Positions 42,110-54,366 of a stretch of DNA of 64,000 nucleotides are shown piece by piece. This stretch comes from Carnegiea gigantea. Its lineage: Eukaryota; Streptophyta; Magnoliopsida; Caryophyllales; Cactaceae. The notes under the pieces were generated by a model, which searched no databases, was not told the DNA's origin, and was given only the letters and a program-made list of their open reading frames with translations. The translations under genes and the position numbers were made by a program. Position 1 is the first letter of the stretch. Every line of letters starts with the position of its first letter. The stretch covers positions 1,383,501 to 1,447,500 of the forward strand of contig JAKOGI010000054.1 of assembly GCA_029747015.1 (NCBI GenBank). The letters run 5' to 3'.

Positions 42110-43621
42110 CTAATGATCTGGAGCCATTTTTATTAAAAGATTAAATTAATGATAAAATGCTCACATGAGTAGATTCTATAATGTATTTAACATTCAATAC
42201 AATAATTAATAATTATTGGTAGTTTTAAATTATATTATGTCTGTGACTTTGAGGTATACACGGTTAATTTGATTAAAATCAAAATTTGAACAATTAAAAA
42301 TGTTAAAATCCAGTGGTAGTTTATCTTAGTGTGCTTGTTACTAAGCACAACGGCTAAGCCAGATTGAGCCTAACTTCACTAATTAGGTTCGGCTATTAAT
42401 TGGCTACGAATTATTCGCTACTTTGTATTAGTTGGTGTCATTAACTGATAGTGTTAATTAGTTCATGTTCTTTTCAACTTTAAGAATGGTTAAGTTTAAA
42501 GTTTATACAGCCCTTTAAAAATTGTTACAACTTTTTATTGTCGTTTACAACCCTTCACAACTGCAGCTCCTTATAACTTACAGTTCTTCGCAGGTATTCA
42601 CAATTTCTTCTTACCCTTTTTTTCCGATTGTTATTAAGTCGAAGAGGCAAATTGGGTTACAATTTCTTCTTATTTCTTATAGCTATTTACAATTTCTTAC
42701 AACTTTTTATAATTTTTTACCGCTTACAATTTCACCATATAATTGTAAAGAGCAAGGCCTAACTATGGTGTAGGAAAATTAGCACCTCTCCCTCTCCACC
42801 TGTTTCCAAAATTCTGTGTATGCATCCTTTTGTGTTGCACTTGCGCTATTGTGCCCTGTGGTCGAGGGTGGATGTACTAGTCAAACATATTGAACGTCAT
42901 TTACAGAAGAGTTGTTTAAATTATAAAAATTTCAAAATTTTTAAATGAAACACCCATAAAATTTAATTAGCAGTATGAATTTTTACATGGGCGAAATTAT
43001 AGTCAATGTAGGGGAGGGGTGTGAACTAGATTAAATAATTTGGAGGAAAACTAACTGAATTTTACCCAATTCATAACACCGTACAATAGAAAGCGAAAGG
43101 CCGGGCGGTGGCAACCATTGGTGGATTCAGTGCTTTGCCCATGAATCTTTAGAAGTTTAAAAGTAAAATATTATTGTACAAAATTTCTGAATCTACTATT
43201 ACTTGCAGAATAAAGACATTAACTCTCTCTCACACACAATGAAGGAAAACACAGAAAGAAATACCTTCTAGAAGGAGAAACCCCTCAAATTAAACACAAG
43301 CTTATATTTAGCTAGCTGTGCCTCCTATTTTCATGATTGTTTAGGGCTAAAGAGGAGAATGGATAAACCAAAAATGAGTTTCGTAAATCTGGTGCTTTCC
43401 ATGCATCTGAATCTCCAACTCCTTCATTTTCCATTGTCTCATAACTCATCCAGAGCATACCTGCTAATACCACTATATTCATCTGTAACACCACCCACAA
43501 AAAAAAAAAAACAAAAAACAAATGGAGAAAAGTCATGTAACATATAAATACAGAGATCAGAGAAAAAAACATCTTGAATTATAGTGTAGCACTCTCAATT
43601 TTCAAGCGGGGGGGTAAGCTC
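42110..43621. other. Intergenic region, AT-rich, no gene recognised
   Basis: At about 42510-42740 there are many degenerate TTACAATTTCTT-type phrases forming a loose repeat. The remainder shows neither coding potential nor a defined transposon. Confidence 0.5.
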
Positions 43622-43848
43622 TACTAGGGAAAGTTAACAAACAGGAATTTTGTTATGATTGGAGTTGTACTTATTTTAGAAGTATATTTATTTGTTGTAA
43701 TCCTTAGATGCGGAGCTAGGGGATCAGGTGTTTGATTAGGGATGTAGCTTATGTATAAATATAGGTTGTATGCTATGAGTTAATGTAACGAAACACCATC
43801 TTTGGTGTTCACGTTCTCTTTCTCTTCACCACTCATTGTGATTTTTCA
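43622..43848 (+). repeat. 5' LTR of split copia element (227 bp)
   Basis: It matches the 3' copy through TAACAAAYAGGAATTTTG and TGTACTTATTTTAGA. It ends in CA immediately before the primer-binding site. The opening TG has decayed to TA. Confidence 0.82.
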
Positions 43849-43860
43849 TGGTATCAGAGC
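43849..43860 (+). other. Primer-binding site of split copia element
   Basis: TGGTATCAGAGC, a perfect copy of the usual plant initiator-Met tRNA complementary site, directly follows the LTR. Confidence 0.92.
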
Positions 43861-43894
43861 TTAATGACTAATTCCTCAAAATTATCATATAATC

Positions 43895-46200
43895 ATGGGT
43901 GGAGGAGAAAAGAAGAAGTTTGTTATAGAATCACATTCACCATATTACCTACACCCATTAAAAGGCCCTAGAATGTTGATAACAGCAGTGGTGTTGATAG
44001 AAAGAACTACGATCTATAGGAGAGGGCTGTTAGAACATTCTTAAAGGCCAAAAACAAATTAGGGTTCATTGATGGAACCCTAGTACGAGCCATTGAGGAG
44101 AAAGATGAAGAATCCTCAGAACTAATGCATGGGATATAGTAAATTCCATGCTTTGCTCTTGGATCCTTTATATTATTCATCCAAAGTTACGCATAGGCAA
44201 GGTATATTCAGATACTTCCTTCGAGATGTGGAAGGATAGGAAGAAACTATATTCGATGGCCCCTCAAAATCCACCAATTGAAGCCAACGATAGCAAATTT
44301 CTTGCAAGCAAGCCTCAATGTTGGAGAGTTTGATTCCAAGTTAATGAATTTATAGAATGAACTAAGTAATCATGTAAAGGTTCCACTTTGCTCATGTGAT
44401 GGGTACTAGTGTTGAACAGCAGGGAAAAATCATTGCGACGTATGAAGAGGACAAATCTCATCAATTTCTAAAGGGATTGAATGATGATGCTTATTCTCAT
44501 ATCAGAAGCTAAATTCTTGTCAAAAACCCCTTCCTCCTCTTGACAAGATTTTCAACATGATCATACAAGAAGAAAATCACAAAAGTGTGATGATTAAACA
44601 TGAAAGCAAGGAAGAGAATGCATATGTGTTTGTCATAACTATACCCAAGTTGGTGCAGTCCCAAAGTGAAAGACCTAGGTGTGAGCGCAATGAAAAGCTT
44701 GGGCACGAAGAAGCAAATTGTTTCAAGCTGATCGGATGTCGGACTGGCTGGGTTGCTAGAGGCAGTTGACGTGGTCAAAGAAAGGGGGCACTTGCGCGGA
44801 CGCCGAGGAGACCGTGCTGGAGATAACGTGATAGAGGCTCGGTGACTGCACATATGGTGCAGGGGCAGATCGAAGTTCTGCAGCAATTAGAACTGGAAAG
44901 TTTGCAATCGGCAATTTTGGGTCTCTCGGCCAATCAAATTTAGAAGCTCCCAATCCTAATTGACGTCGTAAAAATAGGTATCAGATTAGAATAAAGGATA
45001 TTGGTAGCGGAGCCTCGTGTCATATGACCAATGATTTGACAAAATTGAGTCATGTTTGTGACGCATCCAATTCCAGTCAAGCTCCCTAACGGTGAAAGTA
45101 GCATTGCTAGTAGACGTGGCAGGGTTCAACTTAATGGCAAAATAACTCTTTTGGATGTTTTATATGTTCCTAATTTGAATTGCAATTTGATTTTTTTTGG
45201 TTATTTTTCACAATAATCTTTACTCATAAGCTTTGTGTGATATAAGACCATACTATGAGGAGGTTGATTAGAGTGGGTGAACAAAGAAGAGGGATCTACT
45301 TTGTTAAGGAGGTCCAACAAGAACAAATTAAATTCAATAAGATCATTAGTCATGATCCTTGGCACTGCAGGCTAGGACATCCATCTAATAGAGCTATGTA
45401 TTTATTTTCTAGTAGTATTGGAAATTATCTTAACATGAACACTAGTGAAATTTGTGATGTGTTTTTTAAAGCAAAGTAAAATCATTTGTCCTTTCCTATT
45501 AGTGATAATAAAGCTTCAGAATGGTTCAATTTAATTCCTTATGATGTATAGGGTGCCCATCGAATTGAATCTCTGACGGGAACACATTGCTTCTTGTCTA
45601 TTGTTGATGATTTTAGTAGATGGACCTGGGATGAAAGAGAAAAAATGAAGCTTCATAATTCATTAAAAGTTTTTGTATGAGGGCAAAAACCCAATTTGGT
45701 ACTGTAATTAAGGTGATTAGGAGTGACAATAAAAGTGAGTTTACTTTTGAACCTATGATAGAGTTTTGTGGAAGGTTAGCTATAATATGTCATACTAGTT
45801 GTGTAGATACTCCTTAGTAGAATGGTAGGGTTGAAAGAAAACATCGTCATATTTTAAATGTTGCTAGGGCCCCTTCGATTCCAGACAAATCTTCCACTGG
45901 AATCTTAGGGTGAATGTGCGTTAACTGCAATTTATCTGATAAATACGACTTCTACTTTGATTCTTCAAGAAAAGACCCCTTTTGAGTTTTTATCCAAAAC
46001 CCAACCCACCTATGATCATGTTAAGGGTTTTGGTTGTCTATGTTACATGCATTGATATCAAAGACAAAAGGACAAATTTAGTTCATGTATGTGGCAAAAA
46101 GTGTATCTTTTAAGGATATCCTCTTGGGAAAAAAGGTTGAAAAGTATCTAATTTGGAATCCGAGGAAGAATTTATGAATAGAGATGTAATATTTCATGAA
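43895..46200 (+). pseudogene. copia gag, protease and integrase remnants (split element)
   Basis: A gag-like region spans 43.9-44.8 kb with no long frame. A protease block reading GSGASCHMTNDL near 45010 has lost the catalytic aspartate. The gag-pre-integrase frame 45255-45479 has WHCRLGHPSNRAM. Integrase traces include SIVDDFSRWTW near 45610 and GRVERKHRHIL near 45830. Numerous stops show that the region is dead. Confidence 0.78.
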
Positions 46201-46819
46201 GAGATATTCCCATTTTGTGCAAAATCAAAAAAAGCTTAGGATGGCGTAGATTGGAAGACTTCACTACCTAATGTTCTTGGTCCATATGATGAATGTGAGG
46301 ATGCTGTGCTGCATGATGAATCTGAAATTACTAGGCCAGTTCCTAATGTTGTTGGGCCGAATGAAGCTTAGGTTGATGGGCCATGACTGCACTGAAGACG
46401 GATCAACACGGCACAGTTGTTGACCAAATGGGCCAAGTGCAAGCTTTAGATGCGTCTCAAAGTCCACTCATGTAAGTTGGACCGAACAACAATGGGATGT
46501 CAACAGCAACATGTGAGTTCACAGATAAGAGGAGTGGCCTGAGTCCAGAACTAGAAAATTTGGGCCGAGGAAGACGTGATAGGAAGCACCAAGTCATTTG
46601 GAGGACTAGATCTGGTATACATCTCAACCAGAAGACCACTCTTCGTGTAGCCCATTGTAAAAGTCTCCTCACGTCAGTGCTATCACATAGCGAATTGTAT
46701 TAGTTGTGCAATTTTTTTTTGATGCACACAGAAATTATCTAGCTACTATTACAAAAATCGTTGAGCCTAAGTACTTTCACAAAGTAGTGAAAGATGCAAG
46801 ATGGAGAGAAGAATGACCA

Positions 46820-47534
46820 AGGAAATTGAGGCCTTAGAATTGAACAAGACCTAAATAGTTAAGGAGTTGCCCTCTAGGAAGAAACCCATTAATTATAAAT
46901 GAATATATAAAATTAAGTATAACTTTGATGGATACATGGAGCATTGTAAGGCATGGCTTGTAATACAAGGAGATGAAAAGATTGAGGGGTTTGATTATCA
47001 CGGGACCTTTGTACCCATGGCTAAGATGGTTAGCGTGAGATGTTTTCTCTCAATTGTAGTTGCTAAAGGCTAGGAACTACATCAAATGGACGTAAATAAC
47101 ACCTACATGGAGACTTAGATGAGGAAGTTTAACGATCATGCTCCCTTGATTTAGGTTACTAAATTCTAATAAGGTATGCAAACTCAGCAAGTCACAATTT
47201 ATGGGCTTAAACAGGCATCAGATTAGTGGTTTGCTAAACTATCTTTGAAATTGATGGAATGTGGGTTTAGTAGATCATATATAGATTATTCTCTGTTTAC
47301 TTATAAGAAAGATGGTTTTTTTTAAATGCCCTTATTAGTATATGCGGGTGACCTGGTACTCAAAAAAAATTATTCTGAAGCTTGTGTAGAATTCAAAAGC
47401 TATTTGAACAATTGTTTTCATATTAAGGATTTGGGTCACTTAAAATATTCCCCAGGAATTGAAGATGCTATGAGTCCACAAGGTCTATTTTTATGGTAGA
47501 GGAAGTGTGCCTTGGAGATTATTGATGAATGTGG
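46820..47534 (+). pseudogene. copia reverse transcriptase remnant, 5' part (split element)
   Basis: Recognisable blocks include LHQMDVNNTYMET near 47090, IYGLKQAS near 47205, and the catalytic region decayed to YAGDLVL near 47345 in place of YVDD. It stops at the insertion point just after ALEIIDECG. Confidence 0.8.
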
Positions 47535-47539
47535 ACTTC

Positions 47540-48204
47540 TGTAATGCCCTCAAATTAAACATGTTTCACTGCTTGTATTTTCCTTAATAAATCCCTTAAT
47601 TATAATCTAGACAACCCAATGATAGGGGCATTACTGCCGCCAAAAGGACAAGGCTTGAAACATGAGTGCTATAAATAACACAGTTAAGCATAACTTCAAT
47701 CATGCACATACACACCTGATCAATCCATGTATAATCAACTGTTAACTAATATAAGATTTTTACACCATAATAAAAACAATTCACCATGTAATCTACATCT
47801 CCATCCACTGAAGATTTCAATATACAGCTCTAAAACTATGCATACACTGTGTCAGTATTGATCCATCCAGATTCCCTTACTCAAACTTATTCTCTTCCAC
47901 TGGTTTACTATCATGAAGACGATTCTCTGAGCATTTGCCCAAAACAAAACATGAAAAATATTTCGAACTGTAAGCCGAAGCTCAGTACATGTATTCCTGA
48001 ATCGTTAAATGATCATTGAAACACTGATTGGGCCGAATTTGCAATTCATTTTAAGTTAAAACAGTGAATGAGATAATGTAAAACTGCATTGCTAGTTATT
48101 ATCTGATAGTGAACCCCTTGATACTGTTATGATCTATGAATAGGTGTACACCCATGTCGATCGGGGACTTGACCTGAAGCTGCGCGGGTAACTGAAGGGC
48201 GAAT
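47540..48204 (-). repeat. Inverted copy of gypsy LTR 3' end
   Basis: It aligns in reverse complement to 51534-52201 with scattered substitutions and few small gaps. Similarity stops sharply at the phrase GGCGAATG. The following about 90 bp are of unknown origin before integrase-like sequence starts. Confidence 0.9.
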
Positions 48205-48299
48205 GTTCAATTACCGGCACTTACCTTACAGCCCTCCCTAATGGAGAAAATTAGGGTGAATCAAGATAGTGATCCTGAGTTATAAAAAATAAAGTAGAA

Positions 48300-49255
48300 T
48301 TTTGAGAAAGGAATTCAATTTCAATGGATTTTTTCATGGAATTCCTTTAGATATAGTGTCTGATAAATATCAAAAATTTTAAGCCTGTTTTTGTTAAGCA
48401 CTTTAAAGAGCTTTTGGAACTAGATTGAACTTTAGCAGTTCTTATCATCCTGAAATAGATGGGCAAGCATCTAAAAATATCAATGGATCAACTCTTCTAA
48501 TTTGGAGCCTATAGTACTTCACGACCTATGACCAACATTTGCATTTGAAGACAGTAGGGAACTCCCAACAGTCAATATTGTGATAGTACTAGCAGAGAAT
48601 TCTGCATTAAACATCAGGACAAACTGACGGCAGATATTGATAACAAATCATCTTATGGGTCATGAAGATCTTCTCCAGCGTTTAATAAGGTGACACATGT
48701 CAGAAGATTCCTAAAAATATCCTTTTGAAAGCGATAGAAACGCTATGTTGATAAAAGAAAGAGATTCCTGGACTTTCATATATATAGCAAAGTTTTTTAG
48801 AAAGTTTCATCAATTAAGGGTGTAAGGAGGTTGAACTGCAAACTAAATTGCGGTCAAGATCTTTTAGACCATGTCAGTTTATTGAAAGGCCAAATTGCAT
48901 AGTTTGTCTACCGGATCTGCCTATATAACTCAAACACGTACATAATGTGTTCCTTATCTCACAACTCAAGCAGTACATTTTATATCCTGATCACTCTGTC
49001 ATAATCAAACCCATTGCTATCATTGAGGGTCTTGTATTTCATGAGCACCCAGTCCAGATACTAGATCACAAGATTAAGCAGTTAAGCATCAAACAGATCT
49101 TTCTAATCAAATGCCTTTGAGTAACTCATACCTCCTCAGAAGCTACTTCGAAAGTTGAGCAAGAAGTGTAAGCAAAGTACCCATACTTATTTGAGATAAC
49201 CTTGCATGTGTTGGTAAAGTTCATAAGTTTCAAGGACGAAACTCTTTAAGGGGGG
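48300..49255 (+). pseudogene. Ty3/gypsy integrase C-terminus and chromodomain-like tail
   Basis: Blocks resembling gypsy integrase are visible in shifting frames: GIPLDIVSDKYQKF near 48350, then LNFSSSYHPEIDGQASKNI near 48430. Near 49080-49250 there is a chromodomain-like tail with SSEATSKVEQEVQAKYPYLF. The order and the ending just before a polypurine tract and LTR fit the chromovirus pol end. Stops are frequent. Confidence 0.78.
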
Positions 49256-49260
49256 AAGGC

Positions 49261-52201
49261 TGTAATAGCCCGATCCTAAATCATATTGATTTATTTAATT
49301 AAGTCATGTAATTCATTTTTCACATTTATTTATCTTATTTAATTATCCCGATTAGGAGAATTCATTTTGGGCCGCATTTTGCAATTCGAGTTTTATTTAC
49401 TGGACATTTTTGGAAAAATTGATAGTAGGTCTCGATAATTATGGTTTAAGAGATTAAATTATTTTTCATAACATTTCAAAACTTTAAGTTCGAGTAACGA
49501 AAAATTTATCGCACTTGGTTTAATTTTCTTTTCGAACCCGAACTCATTTAGGGCCAATTTTGGCCCAACAAGCTCCTTATCCATTTGTTTAGCTAATTAC
49601 CATCATTAACCCCTAATTATAATGGGCAAAGATATTATTTTGGGGGGGTTAAATTTCACCCAAGTGTTTTACTTCATTTTTTTAAAATAAAGTTTCAAGG
49701 CTTCTTCTTCTCTACCTCTTCTTTCTCTCTCTAGCCATGCCCCTCTCCTTGATTGCTCTTGCCCCATCCTGTCACACTGTTCTAGTGGTTTCTAGCCATC
49801 AGCCACCACCAGGACCGCCACAATGTACCACCACCAGATCAGCCCCAACCATCATCCACATCCCCTCAAGCATTCAAGCACCACTTGGACTCTTTTCTTT
49901 CAAGCATCAAGTGAGTAAGTTTGTGTTGGTTTTGATTATTGATTATGTTGGATTTGTTTATGAATTATGTTATTTTGATAAAAACAAGAGTTATTTTGAA
50001 ATTTTAATGGTTGGATCATCTTGAAAGCAAGTAAAGATTGAAATTGTGCATGAACAAGCAAGCTTAAGTTAAAGTGATGGATTTGAATTATTTTGTATTT
50101 GATTTGGTAATCTTTATCATCATAAATAATTAGGGTAATGTTGGTGTGGTTTTGGATGAGTAAAAAGTGATTTTATTGGGGGTTTATGTGAAGAAAAGCT
50201 TGCAACTATGTGCTAATTGAGCTGTAAATAGACCTGAAATAGGGGCCACTTCGAGATTAAATTAGTACTATATTGCACACTGAAAAATTATGATTTTTGG
50301 TGGATTGATAGCTCAATGAGTTAGCGTTCAATGGGCTTTGGAATTACTTAATTTCAAGTTATGTGGACAAAGTTATGACCAATTTATTAAAGACTACGTA
50401 GAATATATCGAAACTGGGAGTATATGTGCACAGGGGATTTTATGGAAAAACTAGTATTGATTGGGTCATTAAAAAATTATGATTTTTGGTATGGAGATAT
50501 ATCAATGAATTATCTTTCAAATTCCTTTTCAATCACCTTAATTCGAGGTCTATGGAAAACGTTATGGTCGTTTTGCTAGGACTGCGCAGATAGAACTGAA
50601 ATTACGCACGTCTGTGTTCTACCTAATTTTAGTGGACATTATGAACTTTTCATATTGGGGTTTTATATCTCAATTGGAGGTTGGGAGTGAAAGATATGGA
50701 TTTTCTAAAGTAGACCACTAAACGGTAATATGGCGAAAGAAAAAAATCGTGACATTTGAAAATATTATCAGAAGTTTCTATATAATTATGAGTATTGCAA
50801 GAAAATTACAAGGTTTAGTGAGTTCAATAAGTTTGATTAGTGTATGGAAGCTTATTTGGGTTGGAAAACCGAGTTAAATGAGTATAAAAATGAAATTTGA
50901 GAAGTGGGCAGAGTAATGGCTCAAATCAGTGTCTATTGGACTCAGTTGGGATTATTTGAGCTTTTATGAACCTCACAACACCTCTCCTGATATTAAACCT
51001 TCTATTGTCTATTTCAGAAGTATTACACTTTTCATTATCCATTTCGGAAATATCAGAAACCCATATTTCATTTATATCAATTAAAATCTTTTCATTATCA
51101 CCTCAATTATTCCAATTTGGTCTATTTTGTTTCAGTTTGTTGTATTTCAAGTTCAATAACCCTAATTGATTTATTTTTCAAATTATTTTGTTGTAACTTA
51201 TCTTATATTGAATTATTGGAATTGTGAAACTCTTTAATTAATCAATTTCCATTAAAGTTACAAATTTCGGGAGTAAATATTATTTATTAACTGCATTTAC
51301 CTATAATTACATTTCTTTAGTAGAATTGAGGCCTAGTCTATCGTTTCCATTGTGCATAAGTATTATCAAGTGAAATATCATTTTAAAGACTTCAGGTACG
51401 TCCATTACCTGTATCTTTAGAAATCAGAGTGTATTTGTCAACGTTATCATGCTCTAGTAAGTACATCAATGAATCAATTTACACAGTGATTTATCAGTTA
51501 ATTAGTGACCCCATCAGTTATCATCTACAGGGCATTCGCCCTTCAGTTACCCGCGTGACTTCAGACCAGGTCCCCTATCGGCATGGCAGGTATACACCTA
51601 TCCATATATCGTAACAGTATCAAGGGGTTCACTATCAGATAATAACTAGCAATGCAGTTTTACATCATCTCATTCACTGTTTTAAGTTAAAATGAATTGC
51701 AAATTGGGCCCAATCAGTGTTTCAATGATCATTTAACGATTCAGGAATGCATATACTGAACTTCGGCTCACAGTTCGAAATGTTTTTCATGTTTTATTTT
51801 AGGCAAATGCTCAGAGAATCGTCTTCATGATAGTAAACCAGTGGAAGAGAATAAGTTGAGTAAGGGAATCTGGATGAATCAACACTGACACAGTGTATGC
51901 ATAGTTTTAGAGCTGCATATTGAAATCTTCAGTGAATGGAGATGCAGATTACATGGTGAATTGTTTTTACTATGCTGTAAAAATCTTATATTGGTTAACA
52001 GTTGATTATATATGGATTGATCAGGTGTGTATGTGTATGATTGAAGCTATGCTTAACTGTGTTATTTATAGTACTCATGTTTCAAGCCTTGTCCTTTTGG
52101 ACGGCGGAAATGCCCCTATCATTGGGTTGTCTAGATTATAATTAAGGGATTTATTAAGGAAAATACAAGCAGTAAAACATGTTTAATTTGGGGGCGTTAC
52201 A
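49261..52201 (+). repeat. Long gypsy LTR (2941 bp)
   Basis: It starts TGTAATAGCC directly after an AAGGGGGG polypurine tract and ends GCGTTACA at the target duplication. A CT-rich stretch and a 95-codon Pro/Ser-rich frame at 49.7-50.0 kb lie inside. Such sequences are common in long gypsy LTRs and I do not treat this frame as a gene. Confidence 0.8.
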
Positions 52202-52206
52202 ACTTC

Positions 52207-52960
52207 TTGGGTCCAAACCAGTAAAATTTTCAATGGAAACAATCCACAAATTAGCATTGGCTACTGATCCATTTCTAGATGATTCAACACCAGCCACGCG
52301 GTTACTTAGGAGACTTATATATATCTCAGAATAACAAGGCCGAAGTTGCGCTATGCAGTTCATGTATTATCCCAATTTATGCATGAATCAAACGAAGAGC
52401 ATATGCAGGCAGCTCGACCTTTTTCCGATATTTCAAAAGGAAATTCAGGTCAAGTTTATTGTTAAAAGGAATTCAGATTTGCGGGTGTATGCTTGTTTTG
52501 ATGCAAAATAGGGTGCGTGTATGCTTACCAGAAGGTCTTTAATTGGTTATTTGGTTATCATTGGTGGGTCTCCTGTTTCCTTGAAGACAAAGATTACTGT
52601 GTGTCTAGATTCGAAGCAGAAGCTGAACATTGTGCCACTGTGACTAGTTAATTGATATGGATCAAGTCCTTTCTTACTTCTCTAGGGGTGTTTCTTGATG
52701 AACCAATGAAGCCATTATGTGATAATGAGGCAAAATTACACATTATTAAGAATCTAGGTTCTTATGAAAGGAATAAACGTATTGAGATAGATTGTTATTT
52801 TGTTCGGGAGCGTCTTCTCTCCAAGGATCTTGAGACGACTTATGTTCCTTCAAAGTGTCACCTTGCATGCATGTTTACCAAAGCATTGGGCAAGCTACAA
52901 TTTCAGTTTCTACGGAGCAAGTTAAGCATAGTCTATCTGCATGCTCCAATTTGAGGGAGA
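52207..52960 (+). pseudogene. copia reverse transcriptase end and RNase H remnant (split element)
   Basis: It resumes the host polyprotein after the insertion. [19 protein letters not shown] is near 52270. RNase H blocks follow, including TRRSLIGYLVIIGGSPVS near 52530. The 100-codon frame 52652-52954 shows LCDNEAKLHIIKN and RIEIDCYFVRERL, ending in the copia C-terminal FTKALGKLQFQFLRSKL block. Confidence 0.85.
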
Positions 52961-54217
52961 GCATTAAGGGAAGATAACAAATAGGAATTTTGTGATGATT
53001 AGAATTGTACTTATTTTAGAGGTATCTTTATTTCTTAAGAGTGCTTGCATAACTATTTAGTTACGGGGGGTTCTTTGAAACCCATTGTTTCCTTGAAACT
53101 AATTTTGCACGCAATGAGGGAAATTAGGGGGAAGGACTTGATTACCTGTGCCACAAAAACCAGGATGGAGACCACACGGCACATGCGTAAATGGAAAATC
53201 GCAAATTTGCTGAATCCTTGGTGCTTCTTGTCTATCAAATTGTTTATTTGCTGTTAAACGAAATCTCTAAATTAGCTACAGATAGATACTCCCCCTACCT
53301 TTGTTAAAATTACCGTCCCTATTTAAAAAACATGTTTGGATTTTAGCATGGCTTTGGTTTAAAAAGTGAGAAGGTCGATACCAATGATGCTAGTTTTAGG
53401 CCAATTGAAATAGAGGAAAAAAGGGGAGCGTAATCTAAAGACACGGGAAGAATCAATGCATATAAGACGGATATCGTAAGAGTCATACGTACCGAACCCA
53501 AATCCATCTTGAAGAATATTACAGTGATGACGATCCCTTGGAGGAGGAGCAGACTGGACAACGAAGCAACGTACTTAACGTATGGTTGTTAAGGAATATG
53601 AGGTTGGATAATGATTGAGGACGGTAAGAATGTAATCTAATTTATGCAAAATATATAAGAAGGGCCAGATCGAGATAATATGGAAAGGATACAACGGAAA
53701 GAGTCCAACGAGTGACGCAGTTAGTCACCATATGACCCCAAAGCGTGCTTAAGCATACAACAATTCCTACAATTAAACAAGCAAAGATAAACCTGTTTCA
53801 CCAAATTATTTTTGTTAGTTCATCATAAGATCATATTTTATAATCAAATATCTAAAACTTATACTTAAAAATTGTACTTTTCTACAATTGGATTGAGAAG
53901 GGACAATTTTTCTTAGTATCCACCATAATTGTCATTAACCATGTGGAATATTTAATCGCGATTACTAGATGGCTACCGGAAACTGATAACATGCAACATA
54001 CATTCTACTACTCTTATGGCTGTGTGTAACTAAAATTCGTAATTGGGAATAGAACGCATTATTTAAATGTGAAATTAACATGCTTAATGCAAAAAATCAC
54101 ATATTTTAAAATGCACTATAATTAATTAAATTAATTGGGAACTAAAATCACATATTTTATAAGTGCAAGAGAATTAATCTAATTTTATTGGGAAACTAAT
54201 AGAATGAGAGTACGTCA

Positions 54218-54366
<149 letters not shown>

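Larger units (their letters stand above)
47540..52201 (+). mobile_element. Ty3/gypsy-derived insertion with inverted LTR ends
   Basis: The insertion begins TGTAATGCCC and ends GGGCGTTACA. It is flanked by a 5-bp direct duplication ACTTC (47535-47539 and 52202-52206), and the host copia frame continues across it when insert and one duplicate are disregarded. Inside are a decayed gypsy integrase/chromodomain end (about 48.3-49.25 kb), a polypurine tract and one full LTR of 2941 bp (49261-52201). The left 665 bp (47540-48204) is the reverse complement of the last about 668 bp of that LTR. Thus both outer ends are the LTR 3' end, facing opposite ways. No 5' LTR start, gag or reverse transcriptase is present. 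Confidence 0.85.
43622..53035 (+). mobile_element. Ty1/copia element, plus strand, split by a gypsy-derived insertion
   Basis: A 227-bp 5' LTR (43622-43848) is followed by a perfect primer-binding site. Degenerate gag, protease, integrase and reverse-transcriptase remnants run to 47534. The same polyprotein resumes at 52207 with the end of reverse transcriptase and RNase H. A polypurine tract TTGAGGGAGAG precedes a 3' LTR that survives for only about 75 bp (52962 to about 53035). The 4.66-kb segment 47540-52201 is foreign. Coding sequence is badly decayed. Confidence 0.88.

Noticed and set aside
47540..52201. A DNA transposon with 665-bp terminal inverted repeats (Mutator-like or foldback).
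   Set aside because: The target duplication is 5 bp, the ends are TG...CA, the interior is gypsy pol followed by a polypurine tract, and one arm is simply the end of a full LTR.
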